NCBI GenBank assembly: GCA_024500155.1
Contig: CM044877.1
Location: 80,088,501-80,152,500 of the forward strand
Length of the DNA stretch: 64,000 nt
Source: Chenopodium formosanum
Taxonomy: Eukaryota > Streptophyta > Magnoliopsida > Caryophyllales > Amaranthaceae
Direction: 5' to 3'
The stretch's first letter is position 1. Each line of letters opens with the position of its first letter. The translations under genes were made by a program, and so were the position numbers. Below the pieces are notes generated by a model. The model had not been told where the DNA came from, did no database searches, and saw nothing but the letters and a program-made list of their open reading frames with translations. This document shows, piece after piece, positions 23,180 to 36,956 of this stretch.

Positions 23180-26100
23180 TTATGTTGAATAACTTGGAAA
23201 AAGCTTTGGTTTAGTTGGTTGAAACAAAGACCACGATCTGTAAGTTGACTGATATATATCTAGCAAGAGAGGATATTGCTGGAAAGCAAACAGAGCAACT
23301 GGAACTGCAGCAAAGAGCGCTATGGGAATAGGAATCCAATACAGACCTTGGCGAAAGGTAATAAAGAAGGTAGCTGTGAAGGCTGCCATCATAGTCACTA
23401 TTGAAATGAACATCCCTGTTAATCCTAACATCAGTTTCAGCGGCAATGACTTGACAAAATCATGCTCCGCATAGCGAGAGGTCAGGATTGACAAGAACAT
23501 CAGTAATGAAGCAGAGGAGCTAGACAATGATAGAGCATTACAGATGGAAAAGACTATAAACAATGGCCGATGCACAAACATTGGGGCTCCTTTGCTGTCA
23601 TTACCACCGGGCAAGGTAAATGCTGCTGCAAAGACTACTGTAGCGATGAGGGTCGTGACTACAGAACAGGATTGTGCAGTCTGCTTCATCCATTCTTCTC
23701 CCTTGATCCTTAATCCTTCATGCTTTTCAGTGAATAAGGCACGAGGAGTCTTGTGGTTATTATTCTCAGCTTCAGCATATTCTGAACTTACAACCTTTTC
23801 CACAGCCTATTATCAATAGATATGCTAATCAGTAAACTTAAGAGTGAAAACAAATTCCTGTGCAAGCACATATCAGCTCAGTTAGTTGATCCTCTAAGAT
23901 AGTTTGATAGCAGAAAGTATGGAAGGGAAGCGGGAAAAAACTGTTTGCATGATGTGATTTGGAAAGTAGACATTGTGAAATAATCTGATAACACTCAAAT
24001 AGAAACAAATCTTTTATTTTTCTACCTATTAAAGATAATATAGCGTTATTATGCCATTAGGCATTAGCTCACTTTCTGTTTAAGTGTCTTAAGTTGGTCT
24101 GAATTCTGAAAGTGAACCCAATCATTTCAAAACATAATAACATACGGTGAACATTTTGAACAGGACATTCTTCAGGGTGTGTGTAAAAGCAAAGAAGCTG
24201 CTGTTAAATAATCTTAGTAATTGCTCCTGAAAAAATTAATCTTAATAAAGAAGGGAATACTCAAAAGTGAAGTTACCTTAAACCACAAAAGCTCTCTTTG
24301 CATTTGAAGAGCTGCTCCTGAGACACAATTGAGACGATGTGAAGGAGCTAAGGCACCAGCCAGATGCAACATATTATTGCCATTTCCGTCCTTGTCAACA
24401 GCTATCAGGTCTTTGATTGCTCCTAATTCATATATCAGCTTGAAGATCTCTTCATGGCGATATATAATAGCAATATGAAAAATACTACGATTCTCTTCAT
24501 CAACTTTCCATATTAGATCAGGATAGGTTCGTATAAGTGTTGTTAAAAACTCTACATTACCACATTTGGCAGCAATGAAAAGCAGTCTCCATGGAGATCC
24601 AATAAGGAACGAGATTTTCTTTTCTTCTTGTTTGATAACTTCATCCCAAATCCTCTGTACTAGTTGTAGCTCTAATGGCTGTTGTGGGACCTTTCCTTGA
24701 GCTAGCTTACCTCCTGGAATACAGTTACAATTCGTACTTTAGAAATAAAAAACAAGCTCATTTACTCCAAGCCAAGCAGCAATGATTACCTAGTCCAACA
24801 AGTGTTTTCCATATGCTTTGTTCATGATAGCTTCCGGACCTTACAGGCTTCCGAGCCAATGTATGTAATGCAGTTTCTTCCTTCCCATTACGAAGAAGTG
24901 CCAACTCGGGATGCTTAATCAGTAAATGATTCGCAACATCTATTTGCATACAAAGGTAAAATTAGATCCTTACTGTCCAGGTATTATAAATTAGCTCAGG
25001 GGAACATACCAAACAGATTAGTGTTAATGGAACTAGTAAGTATTGCTATGCGATCAACATCAGTCAATTGATCATCATCAGTGACAGTGATAAGATACCA
25101 CACCATATCCCTGCGCCCTAGCAAGACCGCCATCTGAAGGGGTGTCATATCTCGGCTACCTCTGATAATTGGGAGAGCATCGTTCTTGTCCACCATCACC
25201 TTGGCAATCTCAACAACCCCAGATGTTGCAGCCAAACAAAGAGCTGTGTTCTTGGCATCATTGCTTAAGGTCAAGTCATCTCTGCTCATCAGCTTCACCA
25301 GCTCTTTTACAAAATGGGTGTGCTTGGCTGCTGCAGCAATATGAAGAACTCTTTCTCCTCCTTTTGCAATTGGCTTTCGGATCCAATCAGGAGATTGATG
25401 CAGAATTTGTCCTGCAGATGCCCAGTTGCCTTCCAAAGCTGCTTTGTAGAGTGGCAAGCCAAATTTTAAAAAATCCTCTCTGCTGCTGTTTCTGATATCT
25501 GTAAGATCATGCAGTTGCAAAATCAGAGAAAATTGGGACATAGACATAATTAGTACAATAAAAAAAAAAAAATTTAAAAAAAAAGTATTTAAACTAGATA
25601 AATTCTAAGTATGTATTACTGTACTACACATACTCTAAACTCTATACATATTTATCTGGATGCATCGCATTTTGTGCGTGGCCAGCCACACCATATGACC
25701 GCTGTAAAATAACAAAGTAACTTTTATAGCAATGATCGAATACCCCTACCCTTATAACACTAATCGAATAACCTCTGGCCTCATGATGTGGCTACCCCAC
25801 ATATAAGAGTTTGTATTATACATCAGGGTAACAAAAAAAAATGCCAAAACCAACCAGTAAAATAAAAGGTTGAGAAAGTATAATGGTTTCCGGAAATAGA
25901 AAAAGAAATCTATAAATTCTACATTATTTGCCAAAATAGCAACCGAATTTTTACTTGATTTGGTAATAAATTTATTACCCAAAAGAAAAACAGACCATCA
26001 TACACCCAATTGAGTATAAATCAAACAAAACAATACCCAGAAATTCTACATCAAACAATTGCCAATTGCCAAAAAAAAACCTAAATTTCAAACAAAATTT

Positions 26101-26293
26101 GAAAATTAAAAATGACAGGGAAAAAAAAAAAAGAAAAAAGACAGAAATTATTGGGCAAGAATTTAATGGGAGTTGAAAAGACACTCACTAGCTGACAGTG
26201 GTGGTGGTGGTTGTGAAGGCGGCGGCACAGCGGTGGTGGAGGAGGATTCCGATAAAGGAGAAATAGAAAGTGCTACATCATGCCAGCTTGACG

Positions 26294-26329
<36 letters not shown>

Positions 26330-26354
26330 GGGTAGGTGGTGGATGTCCGTACAT
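23180..26354 (-). CDS. ANK2: ankyrin-repeat/PGG-domain membrane protein
   Basis: Exons 26354..26189, 25498..25010, 24939..24790, 24713..24277, 23806..23180; phases agree at every junction and give 622 aa. Residues 1-55 are low-complexity with a polyalanine run encoded by a GCA/GCT repeat. Ankyrin repeats follow (KGGERVLHIAAAAKHTHFVK, NTALCLAATSGVVEIA, DMTPLQMAVLLGRRDMVW, KEETALHTLARKP). The last exon encodes a PGG domain (AQSCSVVTTLIATVVFAAAF, then TLPGGNDSKG) and about four hydrophobic helices, with a short tail. Family: ACD6/ITN1-like plant membrane proteins; the exact function of this member is unknown. ATG 26354 was chosen because it gives the phase-1 exon end that the acceptor needs. Intron 1 is 690 bp. 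EF-A lies directly downstream. Confidence 0.88.
26298..26331. repeat. GCT/AGC trinucleotide microsatellite in ANK2 exon 1
   Basis: About eleven GCT units on the plus strand, read as GCA codons on the minus strand, giving a polyalanine tract near residue 13 of ANK2. The decayed copy at 41260-41292 has a shorter mixed GATGATGAT...GCTGCTGCT version. Confidence 0.9.
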
Positions 26355-27608
26355 TTCCTCCAAATGAACTTGTCAAGACCAAAAATTAAGAAGGGTAGAA
26401 GGTGTAATTAACAATCTCCCATAAAGTTAAAAATTACTCCTTATTCTTTACTTGGATGCCTACCAAAATTAGCAATTTTAATGCGTTGGTCCCTCATTGG
26501 CTCATTTTATCTTTTTATCGTTTTAAACTTTTTACATGTTTTATTGTCTTTAATACTTCCTTTTTTTTAATTGAAATTATTTTATTATCACGCTTGTCAA
26601 TTTATCTTTCTAACTACTAAAAATCTCTCATTATCAACATTTTAAATTATAAAAACTGAATATTAATAAAAATATAATTTAGGATTATTCAAACAAGATG
26701 TCACATGAATATATTTTATCATATCTACTAGGTTTCAATAACTATATTTAAAATTAACATTATACACTTTTGTATGTTACATACATTCATATCAATTGAA
26801 TCCTAAAAAACAAACAAAAAAAAATGGCAAGAAAAAAATCACACTACTAATCAGCGACATGTGTCATCTTTATCAAGTATTATTGAAGTTTTCATGAAGT
26901 GCTAATTGATTGAAATTCTAATCATAAATTAGTTAAGGGAATAACAAAAGTATCATTTGTTGATTTAGTATTTGCATTTCATTGTTTAAACTTGTAGCTT
27001 CTATTACATAATTAAAAAAAATCAAGGAAAAAATTATATAATCTTGTTGTAATAAACATGTGTTGTACATAATTTATATCTTTCTTAAAAAAAAAAAAAT
27101 AGTCCATAACAAATGATGTTAAAAATATTATTTTCCATATTTTTTGCTTAAGTTTATAGTTGTCAATATGCTTATTTTTGGAAAAATACATCAAATCTTC
27201 AATTATACTTTGTATGTAATTATTACCTTATAAATATATGTAAAAAGATTTATTTTTGAAATTGAATTATTTTTTTCCCAAAAAAAAAAAAAAAAAAAAA
27301 AAACACACCAACAGATGACACTTGTTATTACTAGTGTGTCTTTTAGTATCGTGTGTAAGAATTATATTATCATTAACATTATATAATGTCGATCTCAAAT
27401 TGTGTGCCACAAGGCTATGTTGCAAATATTTAAAAACGTAGAAAACGTCAAATCAGTATTATCTTTAGAATAGGGGTGTAATTTGGGTCAATGGGTCTAG
27501 TAGTATGGGGTAAAAATATGTTAGATAGGATAAAATAGACTTTAAATTGAGCAAGACGTGATTTATAACCTAGATAAAAATATGTTTAACAAATGACATT
27601 TTTGTAAA
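26355..27608. other. ANK2 upstream region and AT-rich spacer
   Basis: No supported gene. It should include the ANK2 promoter. A poly-A run lies at about 27280-27303. At 27477 a lone TAGGGGTGTAATTTGGGTCA sequence resembles one end of the TAGRGATGTCAA hAT family, but no partner end was found. Confidence 0.5.
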
Positions 27609-28129
27609 GGAAAATTTGACAAAAACAATCTCAAATTTATCTCATTCGCTCAAAATAATCCCAACTTAGATTATTTTTTAATAATCCGAACTTTGATATG
27701 AATTTGCTATCAATTGTCCCACCGGTGATCTAACTTGTTATAACAAGTTATATGACACGTGTCAGCGTATGATTTGATAAAAATAAATTAAAAAATTAAA
27801 ACAAATTTAATACGAGTAATTTAGTTAAGAAAAAAATAAATACATACTAAATTAACTTAAAACTGCCACCAGCCAAAGAACCCACCCAAACCATGTCGTC
27901 GTCCAGCCAGGTCGATGTCCAGAATAGAGCTGTCAATTCGGGTAAACGGGTCGTGTAAGAGTGGATCGGGTCTACTTGGGTTGGGTCAATTCAGATTAAT
28001 TCCATAACCTATGCGGGATGGGTTTGGGTAGGGTCATGCTTGAATCGGGTCACGTCGGGTCATACTTCTTATCGGGTTTGGGTTGGGCTAATAACAGGTC
28101 GGGTTATATTCGGGTCGGGTGAACAATAG

Positions 28130-29686
28130 CACTAGTAGAAAATATCAAAAAGGCACCCCTTTATTGCCACTGGTTCAGTCCAAACCGGTGGCAAAAATGG
28201 GCTAAAAAATTGGCGGCCTAATGGACCAGTATATAAGGCACCGGTTCACTTCAAACCGGTGGAAAAACATAAAGCCCACCGGTTCAAGTGAACCGGTGCC
28301 ATTTAATATTTTTTAAAAAAAACCCACCCCTTAAATCCCCCCAAACCCTACGCTCTTTCTCCTCAGTGCGCCTCTCTTTCTCTCTCCTCTCCTCCTTTTT
28401 CCTTCTCTTTCTCTCCTCCTCTTTCCTTCTCATCTCCTTCGTTCTACCACAACGAAGATCGTACCACTGAGCGCGTGGTGCATTGAGTGAGCACTAAGCT
28501 CTTTCTCATCTCCTCCTTCTATCTCCAGCATGGGATTCAATTTCCACCACGAAGACCAACACGAAGACATGCAACACCATTTTCTCAGTTTTTTATCGAT
28601 TTCTATTCGATTTTTTTTATTCGATTTCCATTTCTGGGTTTTTTTTTCAAGTTCTGGTTTTTTTTTTTTCGATTTTGATTTTTTTTTTTTATTTCTGGTT
28701 TTTTTTTTCCCATTTCAATTCGATTTTAGTTGGGTTTTTTTTTTTTTCGAAATCTGGGGTTTTTTTTTTGGATTTCAATTTTGTTTTTTTTTTTTCGATT
28801 TTGACTTATTTTTAATTTCAATTTTGATTTTTGGGTTTCAATATTAATTGGTTTTTTATTTTAGATTTTTTTTCCTGATTCCAATTTTGGTTTTATTTTT
28901 TTCGATTTTCACTTTTTTTAATTTCGATTTTGATTTTTGGGTTTCAATTTTAATTGGTTTTTTTTTTTTTGATTTTGATTTATTTTTCGATTTTTTGGTT
29001 TTTTTTTCGATTTTGATTTATTTTTTTTTTTTTAATTTTGATATTGATTTTGATTTTTGATTTCAATTTCTGGTTTTTTTCCTGGGTTTGAATTTCTGCT
29101 TTTTTTTTTTCTAGGTTTGAATTTTTTGGATTGAATTTCTGTTTTTTTTAGAAGCTTATTTATATTAATTGATTTTTATTTTTTATTTTAATTGGTGCAG
29201 GTACATTGATTATGCAAGAATATTGATATGTTTATATAGTAATTTTTTTTTATTTACGAGTATATTGTAATTTTTTTATGATTTATAATGTAATTTTTTT
29301 ATTTATTTATATGTTGTAATTGATCTATATTGTATTTTTTTATTATATATTGTAAATTTTGGATTATATTGAAACCAATTCGATTTATATTGTGATGTTG
29401 TTATTTTTTTTAGTTGATTTAATTGTTAAGTGAAAAGAAAAAAATAAAAAATAAAATTTTGGGCACTTTTGGCATCGGTTAACCAGTGCCAAAAACATTT
29501 GATAAAAATTTTTGGGCCATCTTTGGCACCGGTTAACCGGAGCCAATAACCATTTTTGCCACCGGTTTGAACCGGTGGCTTTTCAAGCTAGTAATTGGCA
29601 CCCCCCCCCCCCCACATTGGCACCGGTTCAAACCGGTGGCATTGAGGGGTTTTGAACCGGTGCCAATTTCGTTTTTCCACCTAGTG
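28130..29686. mobile_element. Non-autonomous CACTA (En/Spm) element (1557 bp)
   Basis: It begins CACTAGTAGAAAA and ends TTTTTCCACCTAGTG, with a 3-bp duplication TAG on both sides (28127-28129 and 29687-29689). Subterminal regions are full of AACCGGTG/CACCGGTT motifs in both orientations, the usual transposase-binding arrangement. The interior is very T-rich (about 28590-29160) and yields Phe-rich frames that are composition artefacts. A poly-C run lies near 29600. No transposase. Confidence 0.92.
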
Positions 29687-30639
29687 TAGGTCAAGTTTAA
29701 TTTGGGTTTTCACGGGTTAAAACGGTTAGGGTAATTCTCGAATTCGAGTCCGGTTCGGTTCAAGTCAATAATTTGCGGGTTAGAATCAGTTCGGGTCATT
29801 CTCGGGTTTGAGTCGGGTTCGGTTCAAGTTGCGGATAACAATCAAGTCGGGTCATTTTCAAGTCAGGTCATTCTCGGATTCAAGCCGGGTTTGGTTCAAG
29901 TCAATAATCTGCGGGTTATAATCAGGTTGGGTCATTTTCAAGTCGGGTCATTCTCGAATTCAATTCGGGTTATGTTCAAGTCAATAATTTGCAGGTTACA
30001 ATCAAGTCAAGTCATTTCCAAGTCAGGTCATATTCAGGTTCAACTAACTATAAATAGATAATTATCATTTTTATCAAGCTAATCATTTCCATTGACTATA
30101 ATATATATGGCAATATACTAGGGAACTATATTAGGAAGATAATTATCTTCTTTGACCATACAATAAATATATAATATATTTAACTTTTAAATTTGAGGAT
30201 GATGCTCCTTTCTTCAGCTGGCCTGGACCGACTTGGTCTCCCAAGGCTAAATGCTTTGATCAACAATAATAAGGTGATCTAAATTGAATTTAAGGTGATT
30301 TGAAATCGGGTCAGGTACAATTTGGGTTGAATTTAGGTCGGGTTAGTAACAAGTCGTGTTTATTTCGAGTCGGGTTAGAAACAGATCGGGTTGAATTTTT
30401 GGGTTGGGTAAGTAATAGGTATGGTTAAATTCGGGTCGGGTTAATAACAAGTCGAGTTGAATTTAGGTCAGGTCAATAACAAGCCGGGCTGATTTCGGGT
30501 CGCGTTTGTAACATGTAGGGTTAAATTCGGGTTGTGTTAGGAACGGGTCGGGTTGAGTTCAGGTCAGGTTAGTAACAAGTCGTGTTAAATTTGGGTTTTG
30601 ACGGTTTTGGGTCAATCGGTTCAAGTCGGGTTCGGTGCA

Positions 30640-33600
30640 AGTTAATTAAATTGGCCGCTGTAAACCGGTAAATCGGTGCAAATTGTAAACCGATAAATTG
30701 GTCGTTAAAAAGCAAATTGAATGGTTCCACACACCCAATTTGAAACCCGGAGGGTATTAGAAAACATGGTAAAAATTTCGGCAATTTTTATTTCCGGTCG
30801 AAAAAAAAGTAAAAAAATAAAAAAAATCCAAAATTAAAGGCTAATATCCACGCTTTTTGAGAATTTTTGGAGGTTTCGGGGCCAGGTATCAAAAAGTCTT
30901 GAAATTCTATGGGATACATCTCAGGGTCATAAAATGTCGTTTGGAACCATGTATGATCATTATTTGTTGTCATAAATGTTCGAGGTAGGCTGGAATTAAT
31001 GAAATCAGTGTAAGTTGTAAACTGATAAATTGGTCGTTTAAAGGAAAATTGGATGGTTCCACCCACCCAATTAGACTCCCGGAGAGTATTAGGGACCATA
31101 GCAAACATTTCGGAAATTTTTATTTTCGGGTGAAAAAAAAAGTCAAAAATTTTCAAAATTGAAGACTAATTTAATATCCACGCTTTTTGAGAAATTCTGG
31201 AGGTTTCGGGGCCCGGTGTCGAAAATTTTTAAAATTTTAAGGTATACATCTCAGGGTCATATGATGCTGTTTGGAACCATATATGATCATTATTTGTTGT
31301 CATAAATGTTTGTGGTAGACTTAAGTTAATGAAATCGAAGCAAGTTGTAAACCAGTAAAATTGGTCGTTTAAAGGCAAATTGGATGGTTCCACCCACCCA
31401 ATGGGACTCCCGGACGGTATTAGGGACAATGGTAAAAATTTCGGCAATTTTTATTTCCGAGCGAAAAAAAGTCAAAAATTTCAAAATTGAAGGCAAGTCC
31501 ACGCTTTTTGAGAAATTTTAGAGGCTTCGGTGCCTGGTGTCGAAAAGTCTTGAAATTCTTGGGGATATATCTCGGGGACATTTAATGAATTTTGGAACCA
31601 TATATGATCATTATTTGTTGTCATAGATGTTCTTGGTAGGCTTGAGCTAGTTGATGAAATCGGTGCAAGTTATAAACCGGTAAATAGGTCGTTTAAAGGC
31701 AAATTGGATGGTTCCACCCATCCAATTAGACTCCATAAGGGTATTAGGGACCATAGTAAACATTTCGGCAATTATTATTTCCGGACGAAAATAAGTTTAA
31801 AAATTACAAAATTAAAGGCTAATTATCCACGCTTTTTAAGAAATTTTGGAGGTTTCGGGGCCCGATATTGAAAAGTCTTGATATTCTAGGGAATACATCC
31901 TGGGGTCATATAATGTCGTTTGGAACCATATATGATCACTATTTGTTGTCATAAATGTTCGTGGCAGACTTGAGTTAACGAAATCGGTGCAAGTTGAAAA
32001 TAGGTAAATTGGTCGTTTAAAGGATAATTGGATTGTTCCACCCATCCAATTAGCCTCCCAAAGGGTATTAAAGACCATGGTATACATTTCGGCAATTTTT
32101 ATTTTGGGGCAAAAAAAAAGTCAAAAAATTCCAAAATTAAAATCTAAGATCCATGTTTGTTGAGAAATTTTGGAGACTTCGAGGCCCGTTGTCGAAAAAC
32201 CTTGAAATTTTAGGATTACATCTTTGGATCATATAATGCTGTTTGGAACCATATATGATCATTATATGTTGTCATAAATGTTCGTGGTAGGCTTGACTTA
32301 ATGAAATTTGTGCAAGTTGTAAACCAGTAAATTGGCCAAATTGGAAGGTTCCACCCATCCAATGGGACTCCCAGAGGGTATTAGGGACCATGGTAAACAT
32401 TTTGGCAATTTTCATTTACGGGCTAAAAAAAGTCAAAAATTCCAAAATTGATGGCTAATATCCACGGTTTTGAGAAATTTTGGAGGTTTCGAGACCTGGT
32501 GTTGAAAAGACTTGAAATTTAAGGGAACATATCTCGAGGTCATATAATGTTGTTTGGAACCATTTATGATCATTATTTGTTGTCATAAATGTTCCTGGTA
32601 GGCTTGAGTTAATGAAATCGGTGTAAGTTGTAAACTGGTAAATTGGTCGTTTAAAGGAAAATTGTGAAGAGGTTTATAGGTATTACGCAGCGGAAAAACA
32701 TGAATCATATTCATACAGTACCTAATCCCAAGATCTAATGCATAACACATAAAGAACATATAATTGAACCTTTGAAGCGTGATTCCACGTGCGATCGAGC
32801 AAGAACAATGGGAGATAAAGAACCCCAAGCGTGATTCCTCTACTTTGTCCACGGACACAGATTAAGACCTCTACTAATGCTAGTTAGTTGCAATTGAACC
32901 CTTCAATTGACCTTCTACGGAGAAGAGAGAGCAACGAACTAACCATGAACCACCATGAACCACCACACGCACCACCAAGGTGGCCGGCCGTACAGACGAG
33001 GAGAGGAGAGAGAAAGCCGTGAGTTAGAGAGAGGAATTAGGGTTTTGGGATTGGTTGCCTTGATGTCAAAATACACTGTGTGTGAATTATGACTGCTTGC
33101 TTGCAACCCTAGGCATGGATCTTATTTATAGATCTCATCTCTAAATAAGAGCCTATGTCAAAAGCCCAAAACCTAATTCTAATCTAACTATGCTAGCCCA
33201 ATCCATTTCATGATCAGTTAATTGCTCATGAGGCCTCTAACTTGCTTAACCCAATACCCTTGTGTGTGACCTCATAGGATCCATTCTAGCGGGCTTTGGA
33301 CCATTTGACTAGCCCAAAGATCATCTCTCATAGTCTAGCAACGAATGATGACGCCCCAAGAGAACGAACTTATTATCTCCATAATAGTGATCCTTGATAT
33401 ATCTAGTAATTGCACTTATCGAAGACACAACTCCTTCAAATTGGTGGTTCCACCCAACTAATTAGACTACCGGAGGGTATTAAGGACCATGGTAAACATT
33501 TTAGCAATATTTATTTTTGGGCGAAATTTTTTTAAAAAATTCCAAAATTGAAGACTAATATCCAAGAGTTTTGAAAATTTTTTTAGGTTTCGGGGCCCGG

Positions 33601-34497
33601 TGTCGAAAAGATTTGAGGTTTTAGGGGATACATCTCAGGGTCATATAATATTGTTTTAAACCATAAATGATCATTATATTTTGTCATAATTGTTCGTGGT
33701 GGGCTTGAGTTAATGAAATCGGTGCAAGTTGTAGACCGGTAAATTTGCCATTTAAAGGCAAATTGGATGGTTCCACCCAACCTAATTGGACTCCCGGATC
33801 GTATTAGAGATCATGGTAAACATTTCGGCAATTTCTATTTACAGTCGAAAATAATTCAAAAATTTAAGGCTAATATCTACGCTTTTTGAGAAATTTTGGA
33901 GGTTTTGAGGCCCGGTAACGAAAAGAAATGAGATTTTAAGGGATACATCTTGGGGTCATATTTTGGCGTTTGGAACCATGTATGATCATGATATGTTGTC
34001 ATAAATGTTCGTGGTAGGCTTGAGTTAATGAAATCGGTGGAAGTGTACACCAGTAATTGGCTGTTTAAAGGCTAATTGGATGGTTCCACCCAGCCAATTG
34101 ACTCCCGGAGGATATTAGGGACTATGGTGAGCATTTCGGAAATTTTTATTTCCGGGCGAAAGAAAGTAAAAAATTCAAAAATTGAAGGCTATATCCACGC
34201 TTTTTGAAATTTTTTAAGTGTTTGGGGCGCGGTGTCGAAAAGTCTTGAAATTCTAGGAAATACATCTCAGGGTCATATAATGTCATTTGGAACCATATAT
34301 GATCATTATTTGTTGTCATAAATGTTCGTGGTTGGCTTGAAATAATAAAATCGGTGTAAGTTGTAAACCTATAAATTGGTCGTTTAAAGGCAAATTGGAT
34401 GATCCCACCCACCCAATTGGACCCCCGGAGGGTATTTGGGACCACGGTAAACATTTCGGCAATTTTTATATCCGGGCAAAAAGAAGTTAAAAAATTC
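30640..34497. repeat. ~320-bp tandem repeat array 2 (about 10 monomers, interrupted)
   Basis: Same monomer as array 1; the landmark near GGACCATGG occurs at about 30760, 31093, 31420, 31746, 32070, 32387, then after the solo LTR at 33486, 33812, 34130 and 34440. The right end passes directly into G-rich repeat (TAACAGGTCGGGTTACATTC) at about 34498. Monomers are diverged from each other about as much as in array 1. Confidence 0.95.
32665..33438. mobile_element. Solo LTR (774 bp) inserted in array 2
   Basis: It begins TGAAGAGG and ends CTCCTTCA (TG...CA) and is flanked by the 5-bp duplication AATTG (32660-32664 and 33439-33443). The sequence is unrelated to the surrounding monomers, which resume immediately after it. 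No internal retrotransposon coding region remains, as expected after LTR-LTR recombination. Confidence 0.88.
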
Positions 34498-35357
34498 CAA
34501 TAACAGGTCGGGTTACATTCGGGTCGGGTGAACAATAGGTAGGGTTTAATTCGGGTTTTCACGGGTTAAAACGGGTTAGGGTAATTCTCGGGTTTGAGTC
34601 GGGTTCTGTTCAAGTCATAATTTGCGGATTAGAATCAGGTCGGGTCATTCTCGGGTTTTAGTCGGATTCGGTTCAAGTCAATAATTTGCGGGTTATAATT
34701 CAGTCGGGTCATTGTCAAGTCGAGTTATTCGCAGGTTCAAGTCGGGTTCGGTTCAACTCATTAATTTGCGGGTTATAATCAAGTTGGGTCATTTCCAAGT
34801 CGGGTCATTCTTGGAGTCAAGTCGGGTTATGTTCAAGTCAATAATTTGAAGGGTACAATCAAGTCGGGTCATTTCAAATTCAGGTCATATTCTGGTTCAA
34901 CTAATTACAAATATATAATTATCATTTTTATCAAAATAATTGTTTCCTTTGATTATAATATATATGACAATATACTAGGGAACTATAGTTTATAATTTAG
35001 GAAGATAATTATCTCCTTTGACCAAACAACAAATATATACTATATTTAACTCTTAAATTTGAGGATGATGCTTCTTTCTTTTGCTGACCTATACCGAATT
35101 GGTCTCCCTTGACAAAATGCTTTGATCAACAATAATAAGGTGGTCTAAATTGCATTTAAGTTGATTTGAAATCGGGTCAGGAACAATTTGGTTTGAATTT
35201 AGGTCGGGTCAATAACAAGTCGTGTTGATTTCGAGTCGGGGTAGTTACAGATCGGGTTTAATTTTTAGGCCAGGTTAGTAATAGGTCTTGTAAAATTTGG
35301 GTCAGATCAATAACAAGTCGGGCTAATTTCGGGTCAGGTTGTAACAGGTTGGGTTAA

Positions 35358-36956
35358 TGATAGGTTGTCGTGCACCTGTCAAAAATAAATTCCTAACAAA
35401 ACCAACTAACAATGTAGTAGGGTAAGTAGGGTCGAATCCACAGAGAGATGGCTATTTAATCTAGCTTTCAAGGTATGGAGAAACTAAACTACGTCACGAA
35501 AATAAGATAAAAATATAGTCTAAATTAAAAGAGGGATAAAATAATTAATAAAAAGACCTAGGGTTATGGTTCACCATGTTTATAGTTCTAAATCTATCAA
35601 ATATCAATAACAATTCAATCAATCAATAATCTAGAGCAATTGCTAAGCCTACGGTCGGGTCTTAATGCTCTCAATTCAACATATGTAGTTCGGTCGCTAA
35701 CATAATCAGATTGCTAATTGTAGGGAAGCCTCTAAAAGTAAGATCTTTCGATTCAAACTCTTATTAACATGAATTAATCAAACAATTGATCAGGTTACAA
35801 GATTAACAATAAAACACTGTCAATTAGAGAAACTAATAATCAAAATATTAAAAACATCAATCAAGATTCATTGTATAAACATGGATTCCCAAACCCTAGA
35901 AATAAACTACTCTAGCATGAAATAAATAATTAAAATTAGATCTAAGAAATAAAACATAATTAAAAACAAGAAATAGAAATAAAATACCTCAATGAATTGA
36001 AATAATAAACCCAAGAATCATCCATGGAAGAATCCATGGAGATGCCATGAGAAACTAGGGTTCAAGAGAAAACTCAAAAGAACGTAAAATAATAAAAAGC
36101 ACAAAAAGACATAAGGGAAAAATAATATCCCTTGAGTATTTATATTATCCTAAAACTAATCTAAAAATAATTAAAGAAAAGAAGTAAGAAAATATAAATT
36201 ACATAAGTTGTAATGTAATTGGATGATAGAATATGACGTGGCATGAATAAGATCGATAAATCAAGGGACGAGTGAAGATGTGTAGCGACGAAGCCTCGTG
36301 GGCTGCCTTGGCTGCTCGGCAGAACCTGCGGCCGCAGGGTGGTGGCCGCGCCCTGGCAGTAGCAGCAACGAGCATCGGTTGGGCGCGGGGTATGTTCGCA
36401 GGCTACACACTTGGATTGAAACGACCGTAACTTCTGTTCTAGAAAGCTTCTTGGGGCGTGTGACCTATCATTGGAAAGAGCTTCAAGTCTAGTTTCCAAT
36501 GCAACTTGAATCACTTAAATCCAATATGTAGAACTCAAGTTATGATCAAAAGAGTGGACAAACGTCAGTTTTGCCACTTTGTAAAATATCGTTTTTCTTC
36601 GTTTCTAATTCAAATTCAATTCCGAAAAGTGCACAACAACCCTTGTGGATGCTATATTCATTACTCACGCATATTAATATCATACTAAGCTTCTACAAAC
36701 ACATATCCTTCATTGAGCGACCTCGATTCATCGATGTTTTTATCTTTTCATTGTCCGATTCTTCCAAAATCACTCTGAAAGCGTCCAAATAGCTATAAAA
36801 ACTATCTGAAACATTAAAAAAACACAAACAAAGCGTAATAGCGCACAAAAAGGACAACTTATGCAATTTCGATCTAAAAGGGACTAAAAGACCTAAAATG
36901 CTACTATAAAAAAAGCATAAACGTGCCTATAAAACCTAAATAAATATGATTCATCA
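35358..36956. mobile_element. Solo LTR (1599 bp), possibly Ogre/Tat Gypsy type
   Basis: It begins TGATAGGTTGTCGTGC and ends ATATGATTCATCA, with the 5-bp duplication GTTAA on each side (35353-35357 and 36957-36961). The unusual length and the block AGTAGGGTCGAATCCACAG resemble Ogre/Tat Gypsy LTRs known from dicots; that assignment is from memory of the family and not verified. The frame at 36161-36514 minus is inside this LTR and is not taken as a gene. Confidence 0.82.

Noticed and set aside
27477..27560. TAGGGGTGTAATTTGGGTCA as a hAT end (also near 41850)
   Set aside because: Only one end is visible in each case and no 8-bp duplication, so no element can be defined.
28487..29060. Long Phe-rich frames
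   Set aside because: They come from the T-rich interior of the CACTA element and have no protein-like composition.
36161..36514. 117-codon minus-strand frame
   Set aside because: It lies wholly inside the solo LTR and resembles no protein domain.
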